From NCBI RefSeq assembly GCF_000154225.1, contig NZ_DS264586.1, positions 464,527 to 528,526 on the forward strand: a stretch of DNA of 64,000 nt. Direction: 5' to 3'. The stretch's first letter is position 1. The number at the start of each line of letters is the position of its first letter. Below the pieces are notes generated by a model that had not been told where the DNA came from, did no database searches, and saw nothing but the letters and a program-made list of their open reading frames with translations. A program made the translations under genes and the position numbers. Of the stretch, positions 1 through 8,520 are shown one piece after another. The stretch comes from Schaalia dentiphila ATCC 17982 (GTDB lineage Bacteria > Actinomycetota > Actinomycetes > Actinomycetales > Actinomycetaceae).

Positions 1-15
1 GATGCGAAGATTTCG

Positions 16-66
16 TCATGCGTCCACGTTAACGCATGCGGGGCATCGGTCGCACCGCTGACGCAT
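16..66 (-). CDS. possible 16-aa cysteine-rich leader peptide
   Basis: A short reading frame starts with ATG at 66, preceded by an AGAAAGGA ribosome-binding site about 6 nt upstream, and encodes MRQRCDRCPACVNVDA. Three cysteines fall in a CxxCxxC pattern. Its TGA stop overlaps (ATGA) a second ATG at 19 that stays open to the left edge of the window (M-T-K-S-S-H...), so it may be a leader in front of a gene lying mostly outside the window. A Cys-rich upstream peptide coupled to a downstream start would suit cysteine-sensing attenuation, but that is inference. Chance occurrence of so short a frame cannot be excluded. Confidence 0.3.
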   Translation of the reverse strand: MRQRCDRCPACVNVDA

Positions 67-532
67 CTCGATCCTTTCTATCAGGACACAGACGAGGGAC
101 ACCTCTCAGACCGCCTTCCTCGCGCAACACGCTGATACTCATCTGACCTGCACAGATAGTTACATATTGCATACCGACGTTATCCACGCCATCTCTGTGT
201 GATGGCATCGATATTTCCTAACGGTCAATACCGACCGATGAGCCACCCACGAGCATCGTCCTACCGGCCCACAACATGAGCATTTTCAAGGAAAAGGCGT
301 ACCCACCAACAAACTTGCAGGTCAGAGGACATTTCCAAAAAATAGTAGCGAATCTGACGCACACATTTCACGCAGCCCCTGCACGTTTGCGCCAAGCGGT
401 CCACACCCCAACAATCAACTATCGAAACAGGTCGTGACCTGGTAAAACTATGTTCAGCAGGTGCAAGCCTGTTGCCTGTTCCAGGCTTCGGTCGAGGATC
501 CTGTGTGCCCCCGGATCTTCGATCGAATTACG
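67..532. other. intergenic region left of hspR, no gene seen
   Basis: This stretch is visibly more AT-rich than the flanking genes and has no convincing coding frame on either strand. It should contain the promoter of whatever is transcribed leftwards off the window edge. I found no clear -35/-10 pair, riboswitch or operator. One TTATCCACG near 180 resembles a DnaA box but is isolated. Confidence 0.5.
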
Positions 533-565
533 CTGCGGGACCCATCCACTGGATGGGTCCCGCAG
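533..565 (-). terminator. hairpin downstream of the dnaK operon
   Basis: A perfect 15-bp inverted repeat (533-547 with 551-565, 3-nt loop) begins 19 nt beyond the hspR stop. There is no long T-run on the minus strand, so it is either a GC-rich actinobacterial-style terminator or a 3' mRNA stabiliser. Confidence 0.75.
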
Positions 566-584
566 TCCTTTATGTCCCGATGTC

Positions 585-1139
585 CTAGTGGCGAGGGACG
601 ATCGTCCCCTCAATCACCGCGCGTGCCTTCGATCGCGGCGCAGCCGGAAGGGCCGAACGCGCCGGGGCCTGGGAGGAGGCGAGCGCCGCGAGCGCCCGCA
701 CCGGATTCCACACGGTGAGAGAGCCGCCGGAGCGGCCCTCAGACCTCGAGGAGCTATCCCACGGGCGCTGGCCTCGTCGCATCGGCATGACCTGACCGTC
801 CGCAGACGCAGCGAACACACGGTTGCGCTTAGCTTCGGCCGCGGCGACCGCCCCACGCAGAGCGTCCCGTTCCTCTTCCAAGGCCTCGACGCGGCGCTCG
901 AGCTCGAGGATGCGTCGGATGCCCGCCAGGTTGATACCCTCTTCCTGGCTCATCCGCTGCACGTCGCGCAGACGCTGCACGTCCCGCTTCGTATAGCGGC
1001 GACCCCGCCCCTTAGTACGGGCGGGGGTCACCAGGCCGAGACGGTCGTACTGGCGCAGGGTCTGCGGATGCATGCCCGCCAGCTCAGCCGCAACCGAGAT
1101 GACAAACGTGATCGCATCGTCCGATCCCGTCTTCGCCAT
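585..1139 (-). CDS. hspR: MerR-family heat-shock repressor HspR
   Basis: This 184-aa protein opens with a MerR-type DNA-binding domain: FVISVAAELAGMHPQTLRQY in residues 12-31, followed by the DRLGLV...GRGRRY wing segment and the DVQRLRDVQRMSQEEGINL helix. A coiled-coil dimerisation helix follows (about residues 80-110). The C-terminal third is low-complexity Ser/Arg/Ala and longer than in classical HspR (about 130-150 aa). HspR binds HAIR operators (CTTGAGT-N7-ACTCAAG) and uses DnaK as co-repressor, and two HAIR-like sites lie in front of dnaK here. It is the last gene of the dnaK operon and starts 3 nt after the dnaJ stop, so it should regulate its own operon. Identity is secure from domain, order and operators together. 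Confidence 0.93.
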   Translation of the reverse strand: MAKTGSDDAITFVISVAAELAGMHPQTLRQYDRLGLVTPARTKGRGRRYTKRDVQRLRDVQRMSQEEGINLAGIRRILELERRVEALEEERDALRGAVAAAEAKRNRVFAASADGQVMPMRRGQRPWDSSSRSEGRSGGSLTVWNPVRALAALASSQAPARSALPAAPRSKARAVIEGTIVPRH

Positions 1140-1142
1140 GGC

Positions 1143-2189
1143 TTACTCCTCCACGGCCTCGAACAGGGAGGCGCGGACGTCGAGGTCACCCTCGGCCTTC
1201 GCCATCTCCTTCGCGAGCTTCTTGAGGTCGCGGCTCGGCTTGGCGGGAACCTGGATGGCCACGCGGGCAATCAGGTCACCCGTCGCCTTGGAGGTCTTCA
1301 CTCCCCCGCCGCGCACGCGGATCTCGGAGCCCGAGGAGGAACCTGCAGGCACCTTGACCGTGGCCGTGTTGCCGTCGATCATCGGCACGTCAACGACGGT
1401 GCCAAGGATGGCCTCGGACACGGTCACGGGCAGGGTGAGAACCAGGTCGTCACCCTCGCGCGAGAACACGGGATGCGGCTTGACCGTCACAACAACCTCA
1501 AGGTCGCCCGCGGGACCGCCATGCGTACCGGGCTTGCCGTGGCCCTTGACGCGGACCTTCTGGCCGTCCTTAATGCCCGCGGGGATGCGAACCTTGATCG
1601 GAGAGCCGCCGACCTTGATGGTCAGGGTCGCACCATTCAGGGCCTGACGGAAGGAAATGGCCAGCTTTGCGCGCACGGTCCCGCCCTTTTCAGGGGTGGG
1701 TGCCGCCTGCTGGGCGTGACCAGCGGCGCCGAAGGGCGAACCGTAGGGGTCGCCCCCAAAACGCGCGCCACCGCCGCCACCACCGAAGAGGCCGGAGAGG
1801 ATGTCTTCGAAGCCACCACCGCCGGGCATGCCGGAGGTCTGGAAGCGCACGTTATGACCGCCGCCTCCGAAGCCGCCGGCACCGCCGAAAGCACCGAAGA
1901 GGTCCTCGAAGCCGCCCGCGCCGCCCGATCCGGCGGAGAAGCGTGCCCCGCCGCTAGCCATCGCGCGGATCGCGTCATAGCGCTTGCGATCCTCGTCATT
2001 GGACAGGACGGCGTAGGCCTCGCCGATTTCCTTGAACTTAGCCTCAGCGGCCTTGTCGCCCGGGTTCTGATCCGGGTGCCACTGCCGAGCCAGCTTGCGG
2101 TAGGCCTTGGTGATGGCCTTCTTATCCGCTGTCTTGTCAACTCCGAGGACCTTGTAGAAGTCCTTGGAGAACCATTCCTGTTCACTCAC
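1143..2189 (-). CDS. dnaJ: DnaJ-type co-chaperone lacking the zinc-finger domain
   Basis: This 348-aa J-protein stimulates DnaK ATPase activity. The J domain spans residues 9-75 with the HPD motif at 38-40. It is followed by a long Gly/Phe-rich linker (about residues 80-165) and the C-terminal substrate-binding beta domains (about 168-345). The protein contains no cysteine, so the four CxxCxGxG repeats of type I DnaJ are absent. It is therefore a type II (CbpA-like) J-protein standing in the normal dnaJ position of the operon. It starts 39 nt after grpE with a GAAAGAGAGG-type ribosome-binding site and is followed 3 nt later by hspR. Confidence 0.92.
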   Translation of the reverse strand: MSEQEWFSKDFYKVLGVDKTADKKAITKAYRKLARQWHPDQNPGDKAAEAKFKEIGEAYAVLSNDEDRKRYDAIRAMASGGARFSAGSGGAGGFEDLFGAFGGAGGFGGGGHNVRFQTSGMPGGGGFEDILSGLFGGGGGGARFGGDPYGSPFGAAGHAQQAAPTPEKGGTVRAKLAISFRQALNGATLTIKVGGSPIKVRIPAGIKDGQKVRVKGHGKPGTHGGPAGDLEVVVTVKPHPVFSREGDDLVLTLPVTVSEAILGTVVDVPMIDGNTATVKVPAGSSSGSEIRVRGGGVKTSKATGDLIARVAIQVPAKPSRDLKKLAKEMAKAEGDLDVRASLFEAVEE

Positions 2190-2228
2190 GCGCGTGTCAC
2201 CTCTCTTTCAGTTGCGAGCGTGTCGATG

Positions 2229-2885
2229 TCATTCAGGGTTGTTCACCAGCACCTTCGCGGCGCGCACGACGCGTTCGCCACGGCGATAGCCGCTCGTGAG
2301 GACCTGCCCGATGACGGGATGGTCGACGTCCGGGCTGGTGGTCGCCATAAGGGCGTCGTGCAGGGCGGGATCGAAGTCGTCGCCCGGGGCGCCGTAGCGC
2401 TCCAGCTCGAAACGCGTCTTGAGCGTCTCCTCGAGCTTCGTGGCGATCGACGCGAAGGGGCCATCCTCCAGGTCGCCATGCGCGCGGGCGGCGGCGATGT
2501 CGTCGAGGACGCTGATGAGCGACTCGATGACCTCGTCCTGGCCCGCGGTCTTGTAGCCGGGGATGGCTTCCTTGGAGCGGCGCACATAGTTGGCGTACTC
2601 CTGGCCCTGGTTATACAGCTCCGCGTTGGCGCGGGCCAGCTGGTCCTCGACGCTCGCGATGCGCTCGAGGGCCTTGGCGAGGTCGGAGTCCTCGATCTGC
2701 TCCTCGAAGGCGCTCATGTCGTCGGCCGAGCCCTCGGACGAGGCCTGGGCAGCGTCATCCGCGCCGAGTGCGGTCTCGTTGTTCTCGGCCGCCTGGCCGG
2801 CCGGGGCCGACTCGAAGGAGTCGGCCCCGGCGACGTTGGCGTCTTCGTTGGGCGCCGAGAAACCGTTGGTTTCTTCGGTGCTCAC
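2229..2885 (-). CDS. grpE: nucleotide exchange factor GrpE
   Basis: This 218-aa protein should release ADP from DnaK. The first 80 residues are acidic and low-complexity, as is usual in actinobacterial GrpE. A coiled coil (about residues 80-110, [21 protein letters not shown]) and the GrpE core follow, including the ISVLDDI and [13 protein letters not shown] segments and the [18 protein letters not shown]-terminal signature. The GTG start overlaps the dnaK stop by 4 nt (GTGA), which indicates translational coupling. Confidence 0.95.
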   Translation of the reverse strand: MSTEETNGFSAPNEDANVAGADSFESAPAGQAAENNETALGADDAAQASSEGSADDMSAFEEQIEDSDLAKALERIASVEDQLARANAELYNQGQEYANYVRRSKEAIPGYKTAGQDEVIESLISVLDDIAAARAHGDLEDGPFASIATKLEETLKTRFELERYGAPGDDFDPALHDALMATTSPDVDHPVIGQVLTSGYRRGERVVRAAKVLVNNPE

Positions 2886-4717
2886 TTGTTGTCCTCGTCA
2901 ACGATCTCGGCGTCCACGACGTCGTCCTGCGCGGGCGCGGACTGGGCGCCGGCCTCGTCGGCCTGCTGCTTGGCGTAGATCTCCTGGCCGATCTTCATAC
3001 CGGACTCGGACAGGGTCGCCGTGGCGGTCTTCACGGCCTCGATGTCGTCACCCTTGAGGGCTTCCTTGACGGCGTCGACGTCCTTCTGGACGGCCTCGCG
3101 AGTCTCCTCAGAGATCTTGTCGGCCTCGTCCTTGAGCAGCTTCTCCGTCGCGTAGACGGCCTGCTCAGCCTGGTTGCGGATGTCGGCCTCTTCGCGGCGC
3201 TTCTTATCCTCGGCGGCGTGCTCCTCGGCCTCGCTCACCATGCGGTCGATCTCCTCCTTGGACAGGGACGAACCACCGGTGATCGTCACCGACTGCTCCT
3301 TGCCGGTGCCACGATCCTTCGCGGAGACGTGAACGATGCCGTTCGCGTCGATGTCGAAGGTGACCTCGATCTGCGGCACGCCACGGGGGGCCGGGGCGAT
3401 GCCGGACAGCTCGAAGGTGCCGAGCAGCTTGTTGTCACGGGCGAACTCACGCTCGCCCTGGTAGACCTGGATAAGCACGGAGGGCTGGCCGTCCTCGGCG
3501 GTGGAGAAGATCTCCGAGGCCTTGGTCGGGATGGCCGTGTTGCGATCGATGAGCTTGGTCATGACGCCACCCTTGGTCTCGATACCGAGCGACAGCGGGG
3601 TCACGTCGATGAGCAGGACATCCTTACGGTCACCCTGGATGACACCGGCCTGCAGGGCGGCGCCCACGGCGACGACCTCATCGGGGTTGACGCCCTTGTT
3701 GGGCTCGCGACCACCGGTCAGCTCCTTGACGACCTCGGTGACGGCGGGCATACGGGTGGAGCCGCCGACGAGCACGACGTGGTCGATTTCGGAGACGGTC
3801 ACGCCAGCCTCAGCCATGACATCGCGGAAGGGCTTCTTGGTGCGCTCAAGCAGGTCGGAGGTGAGCTCCTCGAACTTGGCGCGCGTGAGGGACTCATCCA
3901 GGTGGATGGGGCCATCGGCGGTCATGGACAGGTACTGCAGCGAGATGTTCGTGGAGGTCGCGGAGGACAGCTCCTTCTTCGCCTGCTCAGCGGCTTCCTT
4001 GAGGCGCTGGAGAGCAACGGGATCCTTCGACAGGTCGGCGCCGGTCTTCGCCTTGACCTGGCCGATCAGCCAGTCGACGATGCGCTGATCCCAGTCGTCG
4101 CCGCCCAGGTGGTTGTCGCCGGAGGTGGCGCGCACCTGAATGGTGGAGAAGCCGTCATCGTCCTTACCCACCTCGAGGAGGGACACGTCGAACGTGCCAC
4201 CACCGAGGTCGAAGACCAGGATGAGTTCGTCTTCCTTGCCCTTTTCGAGGCCGTAGGCCAGGGCCGCGGCGGTGGGCTCGTTGACGATGCGCTCGACCTT
4301 CAGGCCGGCGATCTGACCGGCGTCCTTGGTGGCCTGGCGCTGAGCGTCGTTGAAGTAGGCAGGGACGGTGATGACAGCCTCGGTGACAGGCTCGCCCAGG
4401 TAGGCCTCGGCGTCAGCCTTCAGCTTCATGAGGATGCGCGCGGAGATTTCCTGCGCGGTGTACTTCTTACCGTCGATCTCCGTGGTCCAGTCGGTGCCCA
4501 TGTGGCGCTTGACGGAGGAGATGGTGCGATCAACGTTCGTGACCGCCTGACGCTTGGCGATCTCACCGACGAGAACCTCGCCGGTCTTGGAGAAGGCGAC
4601 GACCGAGGGGGTCGTGCGAGCGCCTTCAGCGTTCGGAATGATGGTGGGTTCGCCGCCTTCGAGGACGGCGATAGCGGAGTTGGTGGTGCCGAGGTCGATG
4701 CCGACTGCACGTGCCAT
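2882..4717 (-). CDS. dnaK: Hsp70 chaperone DnaK
   Basis: The 611-aa Hsp70 begins [14 protein letters not shown], the phosphate-1 loop of the actin-like ATPase. Other signatures visible are [16 protein letters not shown] and [13 protein letters not shown]. The substrate-binding domain starts near residue 365 and the acidic C-terminus ends in EIVDEDNK. I chose the ATG at 4717 over an upstream in-frame ATG at 4735 because homologues start at this residue and GAAAGGAAC lies at the right distance before it. It is the first gene of dnaK-grpE-dnaJ-hspR and is controlled by a promoter flanked by HAIR boxes. Confidence 0.97.
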   Translation of the reverse strand: MARAVGIDLGTTNSAIAVLEGGEPTIIPNAEGARTTPSVVAFSKTGEVLVGEIAKRQAVTNVDRTISSVKRHMGTDWTTEIDGKKYTAQEISARILMKLKADAEAYLGEPVTEAVITVPAYFNDAQRQATKDAGQIAGLKVERIVNEPTAAALAYGLEKGKEDELILVFDLGGGTFDVSLLEVGKDDDGFSTIQVRATSGDNHLGGDDWDQRIVDWLIGQVKAKTGADLSKDPVALQRLKEAAEQAKKELSSATSTNISLQYLSMTADGPIHLDESLTRAKFEELTSDLLERTKKPFRDVMAEAGVTVSEIDHVVLVGGSTRMPAVTEVVKELTGGREPNKGVNPDEVVAVGAALQAGVIQGDRKDVLLIDVTPLSLGIETKGGVMTKLIDRNTAIPTKASEIFSTAEDGQPSVLIQVYQGEREFARDNKLLGTFELSGIAPAPRGVPQIEVTFDIDANGIVHVSAKDRGTGKEQSVTITGGSSLSKEEIDRMVSEAEEHAAEDKKRREEADIRNQAEQAVYATEKLLKDEADKISEETREAVQKDVDAVKEALKGDDIEAVKTATATLSESGMKIGQEIYAKQQADEAGAQSAPAQDDVVDAEIVDEDNK

Positions 4718-4806
4718 AGTGTGTGTTCCTTTCATCGGCGAGGCCGACTCCGTCTCACCGGAGCGGCTCGCATTGCTGTCTCGTGCCGGGATGATCCCGA
4801 CAGACC

Positions 4807-4827
4807 CTTGAGTCTGATGTACTCAAC
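4807..4827. promoter_or_regulatory. HAIR operator 1 (HspR binding site)
   Basis: CTTGAGT, a 7-nt spacer and ACTCAAC match the HspR inverted repeat CTTGAGT-N7-ACTCAAG at 13 of 14 positions. The site abuts the predicted -10 element of dnaK, where binding would block transcription initiation. Confidence 0.88.
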
Positions 4828-4854
4828 TTTACGAGCAGACCTTTTATTCCGCAA
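4826..4854 (-). promoter_or_regulatory. dnaK operon promoter
   Basis: On the minus strand TTGCGG (4849-4854) and TAAAGT (4826-4831) are separated by exactly 17 nt, a good housekeeping-sigma match. It lies about 110 nt upstream of the dnaK start. HAIR boxes sit immediately downstream of the -10 element and upstream of the -35 element. Confidence 0.65.
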
Positions 4855-4869
4855 CCTGAAGAGACAGAA

Positions 4870-4890
4870 CTTGAGTCACATATGCTCAGG
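4870..4890. promoter_or_regulatory. HAIR operator 2, degenerate right half
   Basis: CTTGAGT, a 7-nt spacer and GCTCAGG keep a perfect left half and a weakened right half of the HAIR consensus. The centre is 63 bp from that of HAIR 1, exactly six helical turns, so both sites would present the same DNA face. Confidence 0.7.
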
Positions 4891-4948
4891 TTTCACAATG
4901 GGCGTTATTTGCCCAGCTATGGCCGAACAACTCTCCCGGATGATACGG

Positions 4949-4981
4949 CGAACCCCCGGGCCCAACGGGCCCGGGGGTTCG
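4949..4981 (-). terminator. hairpin downstream of the DUF5979 adhesin gene
   Basis: A perfect 15-bp GC-rich inverted repeat (4949-4963 with 4967-4981, loop AAC) lies about 50 nt beyond the adhesin stop codon. It separates the adhesin from the dnaK promoter region. Confidence 0.8.
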
Positions 4982-5030
4982 GAGCTCGGCGCTCAGAGCG
5001 CTCAGAGCGCTCACTCAATCATTGAGCGCA

Positions 5031-8000
5031 TCAGCGACGCGCGCGGCGCAGGGCGAGGAGTCCTCCACCCACTCCCAGCAGGGTCAGGGTCGCGAGGGAC
5101 CCACCGAGCACGTCGGCACCGGTCCTGGCAAGGCTGGGACGGTCCCCACCGCCGTTGCCACCGGGGGTCTCACTCGGCGTCGGGGTCGGCGACGGAACCG
5201 GGGTGTAGGTGTTGGTCACCTCAAGAGTGGCAACCTCGCCCGCCTTGATCACGACGGGATCAATTGCGGAGGTCTGGAGAGTGAAACCATCAACCGAGGC
5301 GTCCTTCTCCGTCACCGTGCAGGTCGCACCGGCAGGAATATCGCGGGAAACCTTCGTGTCACCGGCAGCGACATCCGTAATCGAACCGGAGGTCTTGGCC
5401 GGATCGTCACAGACGTAGTCGAAGGAGAACGTCTTGTCGGCAGGAATGTCACCAACAACCTTCTTGGTCACGGCAATATTGCCGGGAGCCGGGGTGTAGG
5501 TGTTGGTAATCAGAACCGCAGCAACCTCTCCAGCCTTGACAGGAACCGGATCAACCGCAGAGCACTCGAGGATGAAACCGTCAACGGCGGCCTCAGCCTC
5601 ACGCTCGGTCACGAGACACTCGGCACCATCCGGAATGTCACCCGATTCCTTGGTCTCGCCAGCGGCGACATTCAGGATCGAACCGGAGGTCTTCGCCGGA
5701 TCGTTGCACACGTAGTCGAAGGAGAAGGTCTTGCCAGCAGGAATGTCGCCAACAACTTCCTTCGTCACCGAGATCTTGCCGACCTTGGGGGTGTAGGTGT
5801 TGGTCACCTCAAGGGCAGCAACCTCACCGGACTTAACCATCACAGGATCAATCGTGGAGGTCTGGAGGGTGAAGCCATCAACCGACGCATCACGCTCAGT
5901 CACGGTGCAAGTCGCACCAGCGGGAATCTCAGCAGACTCCTTCGCCTGACCGGCAACAACATCCGTGATCGAACCGGAGGTCTTCGCAGCATCGTCACAC
6001 ACGTAATCGAAAGCGAAGGTCTTACCCGCCGGAATATCACCAACAACCTTCTTGGTCACAGCAATCTTGCCCGGAACCGGGGTGTAGGTGTTGGTCACCT
6101 CGAAGGAGGCCACCTCACCGGACTTAACCATCACAGGATCAATCGTGGAGGTCTGGAGGGTGAAGCCATCAACCGACGCATCACGCTCAGTCACGGTGCA
6201 AGTCGCACCAGCGGGAATCTCAGCAGACTCCTTCGCCTGACCGGCAACAACATCCGTGATCGAACCGGAGGTCTTCGCAGCATCGTCACACACGTAATCG
6301 AAAGCGAAGGTCTTACCCGCCGGAATGTCACCAACAACCTTCTTGGTCACAGCAATCTTGCCCGGAACCGGGGTGTAGGTGTTGGTCACCTCGAGGGCAG
6401 CGACCTCGCCAGCCTTGACCGTCACAGGATCAATCGTGGAGGTCACCAGAGTATTTCCGTCGACGGAGGCATCGCGCTCGGTCACGGTGCAAGTCGCACC
6501 AGCGGGAATCTCAGCAGACTCCTTCGCCTGACCGGCAACAACATCCGTGATCGAACCAGAGGTCTTCGCAGCATCGTCACACACGTAATCGAAAGCGAAG
6601 GTCTTACCCGCCGGAATGTCACCAACAACCTTCTTGGTCACAGCAATCTTGCCGGGAGCCGGGGCTGCGGTGTTGGTCAGCGTGACCGCAGAGACGTTGT
6701 TCTCAGCGATGGTGAAGGAGACCTCGTTCACGGCGCTCGTGGATCCGACGGAGAAGGAGGGCTCCCCCTGCCAACGCAGTGCAGCAGGCAGCTGTGCGGA
6801 GTCGAGGGACTCCGTGAGCGTCACCTTGGTGCCCTTGGGGAAGGCCACACCGGCCACACCCTGCTCAACGGGAACCTTCATCGTGTAGGGGTTGGCTCCA
6901 CCCTCGGGAGCGGTCCACTCGGGGTGGAGAGCCGGGTCCCAGCCAGCGGGGAGTTCGTACTTGACGTTAACCGTGACGGCCGTGGCGGCGGGGATCTGTC
7001 CCGCGTCGGCACCGACCTGCGCTCCGAGGACGTACTTCTTCACGCCGAAGGCACCGTAGCCGGGCTTCATCTCAATGGTGTAGGTGATCGGGTCGCGGTA
7101 GCTGATCGCCGAGGTGATCGGGCCTTCCTTGTCACCCACCAGCGTTGCGCTGTTCGTGTACTGCTTCTCAGGGATGACGTTACCGTCGATCTTCGAGGAG
7201 TAGACGATCTCGTAGTTGATCGACGGGTCAAAGTTGCCGTCGGTACGAGTAAGCGTCACCGTCGCAGACTTGCCGTCTGCGGAGATCGTACGCTCCAGCG
7301 TGTAGTTGCCGTAGGTCGTGTTGATGCCGGGCTGCCCGACTCGCGCGACCGTCGGGTACTGGTTCGGCGCACTCTTGGGGTCCACTCGAACGTACCAGGT
7401 GGAATCATCAGGCAGCAGCGTCTGACCGTCAGCACCGAGGACATCGTTGAAGACGACCTTGTTCGCATAGGTTCCCGCAGGCATTCCAGAACGCTCCGAG
7501 AGGCGGCGGCCGGAACCAGTAATGTGCCAGTTGATCTGGGTCGAGTCGCGCTTCAGGGAGTTCGCGTACTTGCCGACGTTCTTCTCGGTCCACAGGCGCT
7601 GGGTGATGGGCTCATCGTTCGGGTTGGGAACCTGAGTCTCAACACCGTTGGCATTGAAAGGAAGCTTGGTCAGAGGAGTTTCCTTCTGAGCCATGAGCAT
7701 CTGATTCATCTTGCCCTTGACGTTGCTTTGGGCCGCGACAGCTTGATTGAAGGTACAGGTCATGACATCGGCGGCGGTCACACACTCGCCGACCTGCAGG
7801 CCGTCAAACATCAGCGGATCGCTACGCCCAACCTCGCGGAAACGGTAGTAGTGCGTAATGTCAGGCAGTGCGGCCCCAGTGGTCGGCAGCCCAACCGTGA
7901 AAGAGTCGCCCGGCTGCGGATTGGCATCGCTGGCATCCCACTCAACGTACATCCTCACCGGATCCTCAACCTGGGCACCCGCCCCGGGGATCTCCACTCC

Positions 8001-8171
8001 GTCCTGGTCAGACAGAACGAGGGGCTTGATCGCAACCTTGATGTTGGGGTTGACGGCAGCCTCGGCGGGCGCGGCCGAGAAGACGCCAAAGATGCCTATC
8101 CCGGTTGCGGCAAGAACAAGCGCCGAGGCGCTAGCTGCCACCCGCGCCCACTTAGCGCGGAACATCGTCAT
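5031..8171 (-). CDS. LARTG-anchored adhesin with tandem DUF5979 domains
   Basis: This 1046-aa surface protein begins MTMFRAKWARV, with a signal peptide ending near AAPAEA. I chose the ATG at 8171 because GGAGGA lies 7 nt upstream. Residues about 45-450 form an N-terminal region of adhesin type containing no motif I can name. A divergent DUF5979-like unit follows, then five repeats of about 97 aa starting [AV]PGKIAVTKKVVGDIPAGK. Each has paired cysteines (FDYVCDD and GATCTVTE), likely a disulfide, and ends VTNTYTP. The C-terminus has a Pro/Thr/Ser linker, the sorting signal LARTG (from about residue 1014), a hydrophobic helix and a RRARR tail. LAxTG is the signal preferred by class E sortases. 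Repeats 2 and 3 are almost identical in DNA. It is divergent from the fucosidase gene, which carries the same signal. Confidence 0.88.
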   Translation of the reverse strand: MTMFRAKWARVAASASALVLAATGIGIFGVFSAAPAEAAVNPNIKVAIKPLVLSDQDGVEIPGAGAQVEDPVRMYVEWDASDANPQPGDSFTVGLPTTGAALPDITHYYRFREVGRSDPLMFDGLQVGECVTAADVMTCTFNQAVAAQSNVKGKMNQMLMAQKETPLTKLPFNANGVETQVPNPNDEPITQRLWTEKNVGKYANSLKRDSTQINWHITGSGRRLSERSGMPAGTYANKVVFNDVLGADGQTLLPDDSTWYVRVDPKSAPNQYPTVARVGQPGINTTYGNYTLERTISADGKSATVTLTRTDGNFDPSINYEIVYSSKIDGNVIPEKQYTNSATLVGDKEGPITSAISYRDPITYTIEMKPGYGAFGVKKYVLGAQVGADAGQIPAATAVTVNVKYELPAGWDPALHPEWTAPEGGANPYTMKVPVEQGVAGVAFPKGTKVTLTESLDSAQLPAALRWQGEPSFSVGSTSAVNEVSFTIAENNVSAVTLTNTAAPAPGKIAVTKKVVGDIPAGKTFAFDYVCDDAAKTSGSITDVVAGQAKESAEIPAGATCTVTERDASVDGNTLVTSTIDPVTVKAGEVAALEVTNTYTPVPGKIAVTKKVVGDIPAGKTFAFDYVCDDAAKTSGSITDVVAGQAKESAEIPAGATCTVTERDASVDGFTLQTSTIDPVMVKSGEVASFEVTNTYTPVPGKIAVTKKVVGDIPAGKTFAFDYVCDDAAKTSGSITDVVAGQAKESAEIPAGATCTVTERDASVDGFTLQTSTIDPVMVKSGEVAALEVTNTYTPKVGKISVTKEVVGDIPAGKTFSFDYVCNDPAKTSGSILNVAAGETKESGDIPDGAECLVTEREAEAAVDGFILECSAVDPVPVKAGEVAAVLITNTYTPAPGNIAVTKKVVGDIPADKTFSFDYVCDDPAKTSGSITDVAAGDTKVSRDIPAGATCTVTEKDASVDGFTLQTSAIDPVVIKAGEVATLEVTNTYTPVPSPTPTPSETPGGNGGGDRPSLARTGADVLGGSLATLTLLGVGGGLLALRRARR
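5197..6656 (-). repeat. five tandem 291-297-bp repeats inside the adhesin gene
   Basis: The units run approximately 5200-5486, 5487-5784, 5785-6074, 6075-6365 and 6366-6656. Four are near 291 bp and one (5487-5784) carries a six-base insertion. The central parts of the second, third and fourth units from the right edge share stretches of well over 100 bp that look identical. Such repeats allow gain or loss of domains by recombination. Confidence 0.9.
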
Positions 8172-8520
8172 CAATTCATCCTCCGTAGGGTTCATTTCAA
8201 TCCGTGCGGCCTGGACATAGTGGTGACCACGACGGTTACCAGACATACTACGTGTGATCGGAATGACCCATAAGCCCCAAAGCTCAACAAACCCTGACCA
8301 CCCTCTGGAAATTAGCTCAACCACCAGGTTCCACGCACCCACAGAGCCAACAGCAGACGCCGGCAACAACTTTCCAACCAGTCAGCATTTCAAATATGCA
8401 CTTGATCACAACCGGCACGACACGCCGTAGCAATGTGGCAGCAAATGGCGTTCATCACTTTCCTTCGCTAGACTGTGACCGCCTCCAAACCGGAGTTTCT
8501 CATCAATCAACGGAGACTTG
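8172..8520. other. divergent promoter region, adhesin / fucosidase
   Basis: This 349-bp region contains no gene. It must hold both promoters. For the fucosidase a TAGACT (8469-8474) is a possible -10 element, but I see no good -35 at the right spacing. No clear shared operator is visible. Confidence 0.5.

Noticed and set aside
67..180. CTGAGA-containing segment upstream of the left-edge gene as a TPP riboswitch
   Set aside because: Only the CTGAGA hexamer fits. The other conserved THI-element segments are missing.
178..190. TTATCCACG as a DnaA box or origin
   Set aside because: A single near-match with no cluster of boxes and no dnaA/dnaN genes nearby.
450..2978. Open frame of 842 codons on the plus strand opposite hspR, dnaJ and grpE
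   Set aside because: It is antisense to three well-recognised genes, has the His/Arg/Leu/Gly-rich composition of GC-rich shadow frames and matches no family.
2768..5248. Open frame of 826 codons on the plus strand opposite dnaK
   Set aside because: It is a shadow frame of dnaK, without start signals, and it crosses the dnaK promoter and the adhesin terminator.
5197..6656. Tandem repeats considered as a CRISPR array
   Set aside because: Units of 291 bp are coding domains with conserved cysteines. There are no short repeats with unique spacers and no cas genes.
5022..8273. Plus-strand frame of 1083 codons with internal repeats opposite the adhesin
   Set aside because: Its repeats merely mirror the DUF5979 DNA repeats of the real minus-strand gene, which has a signal peptide and sorting signal.
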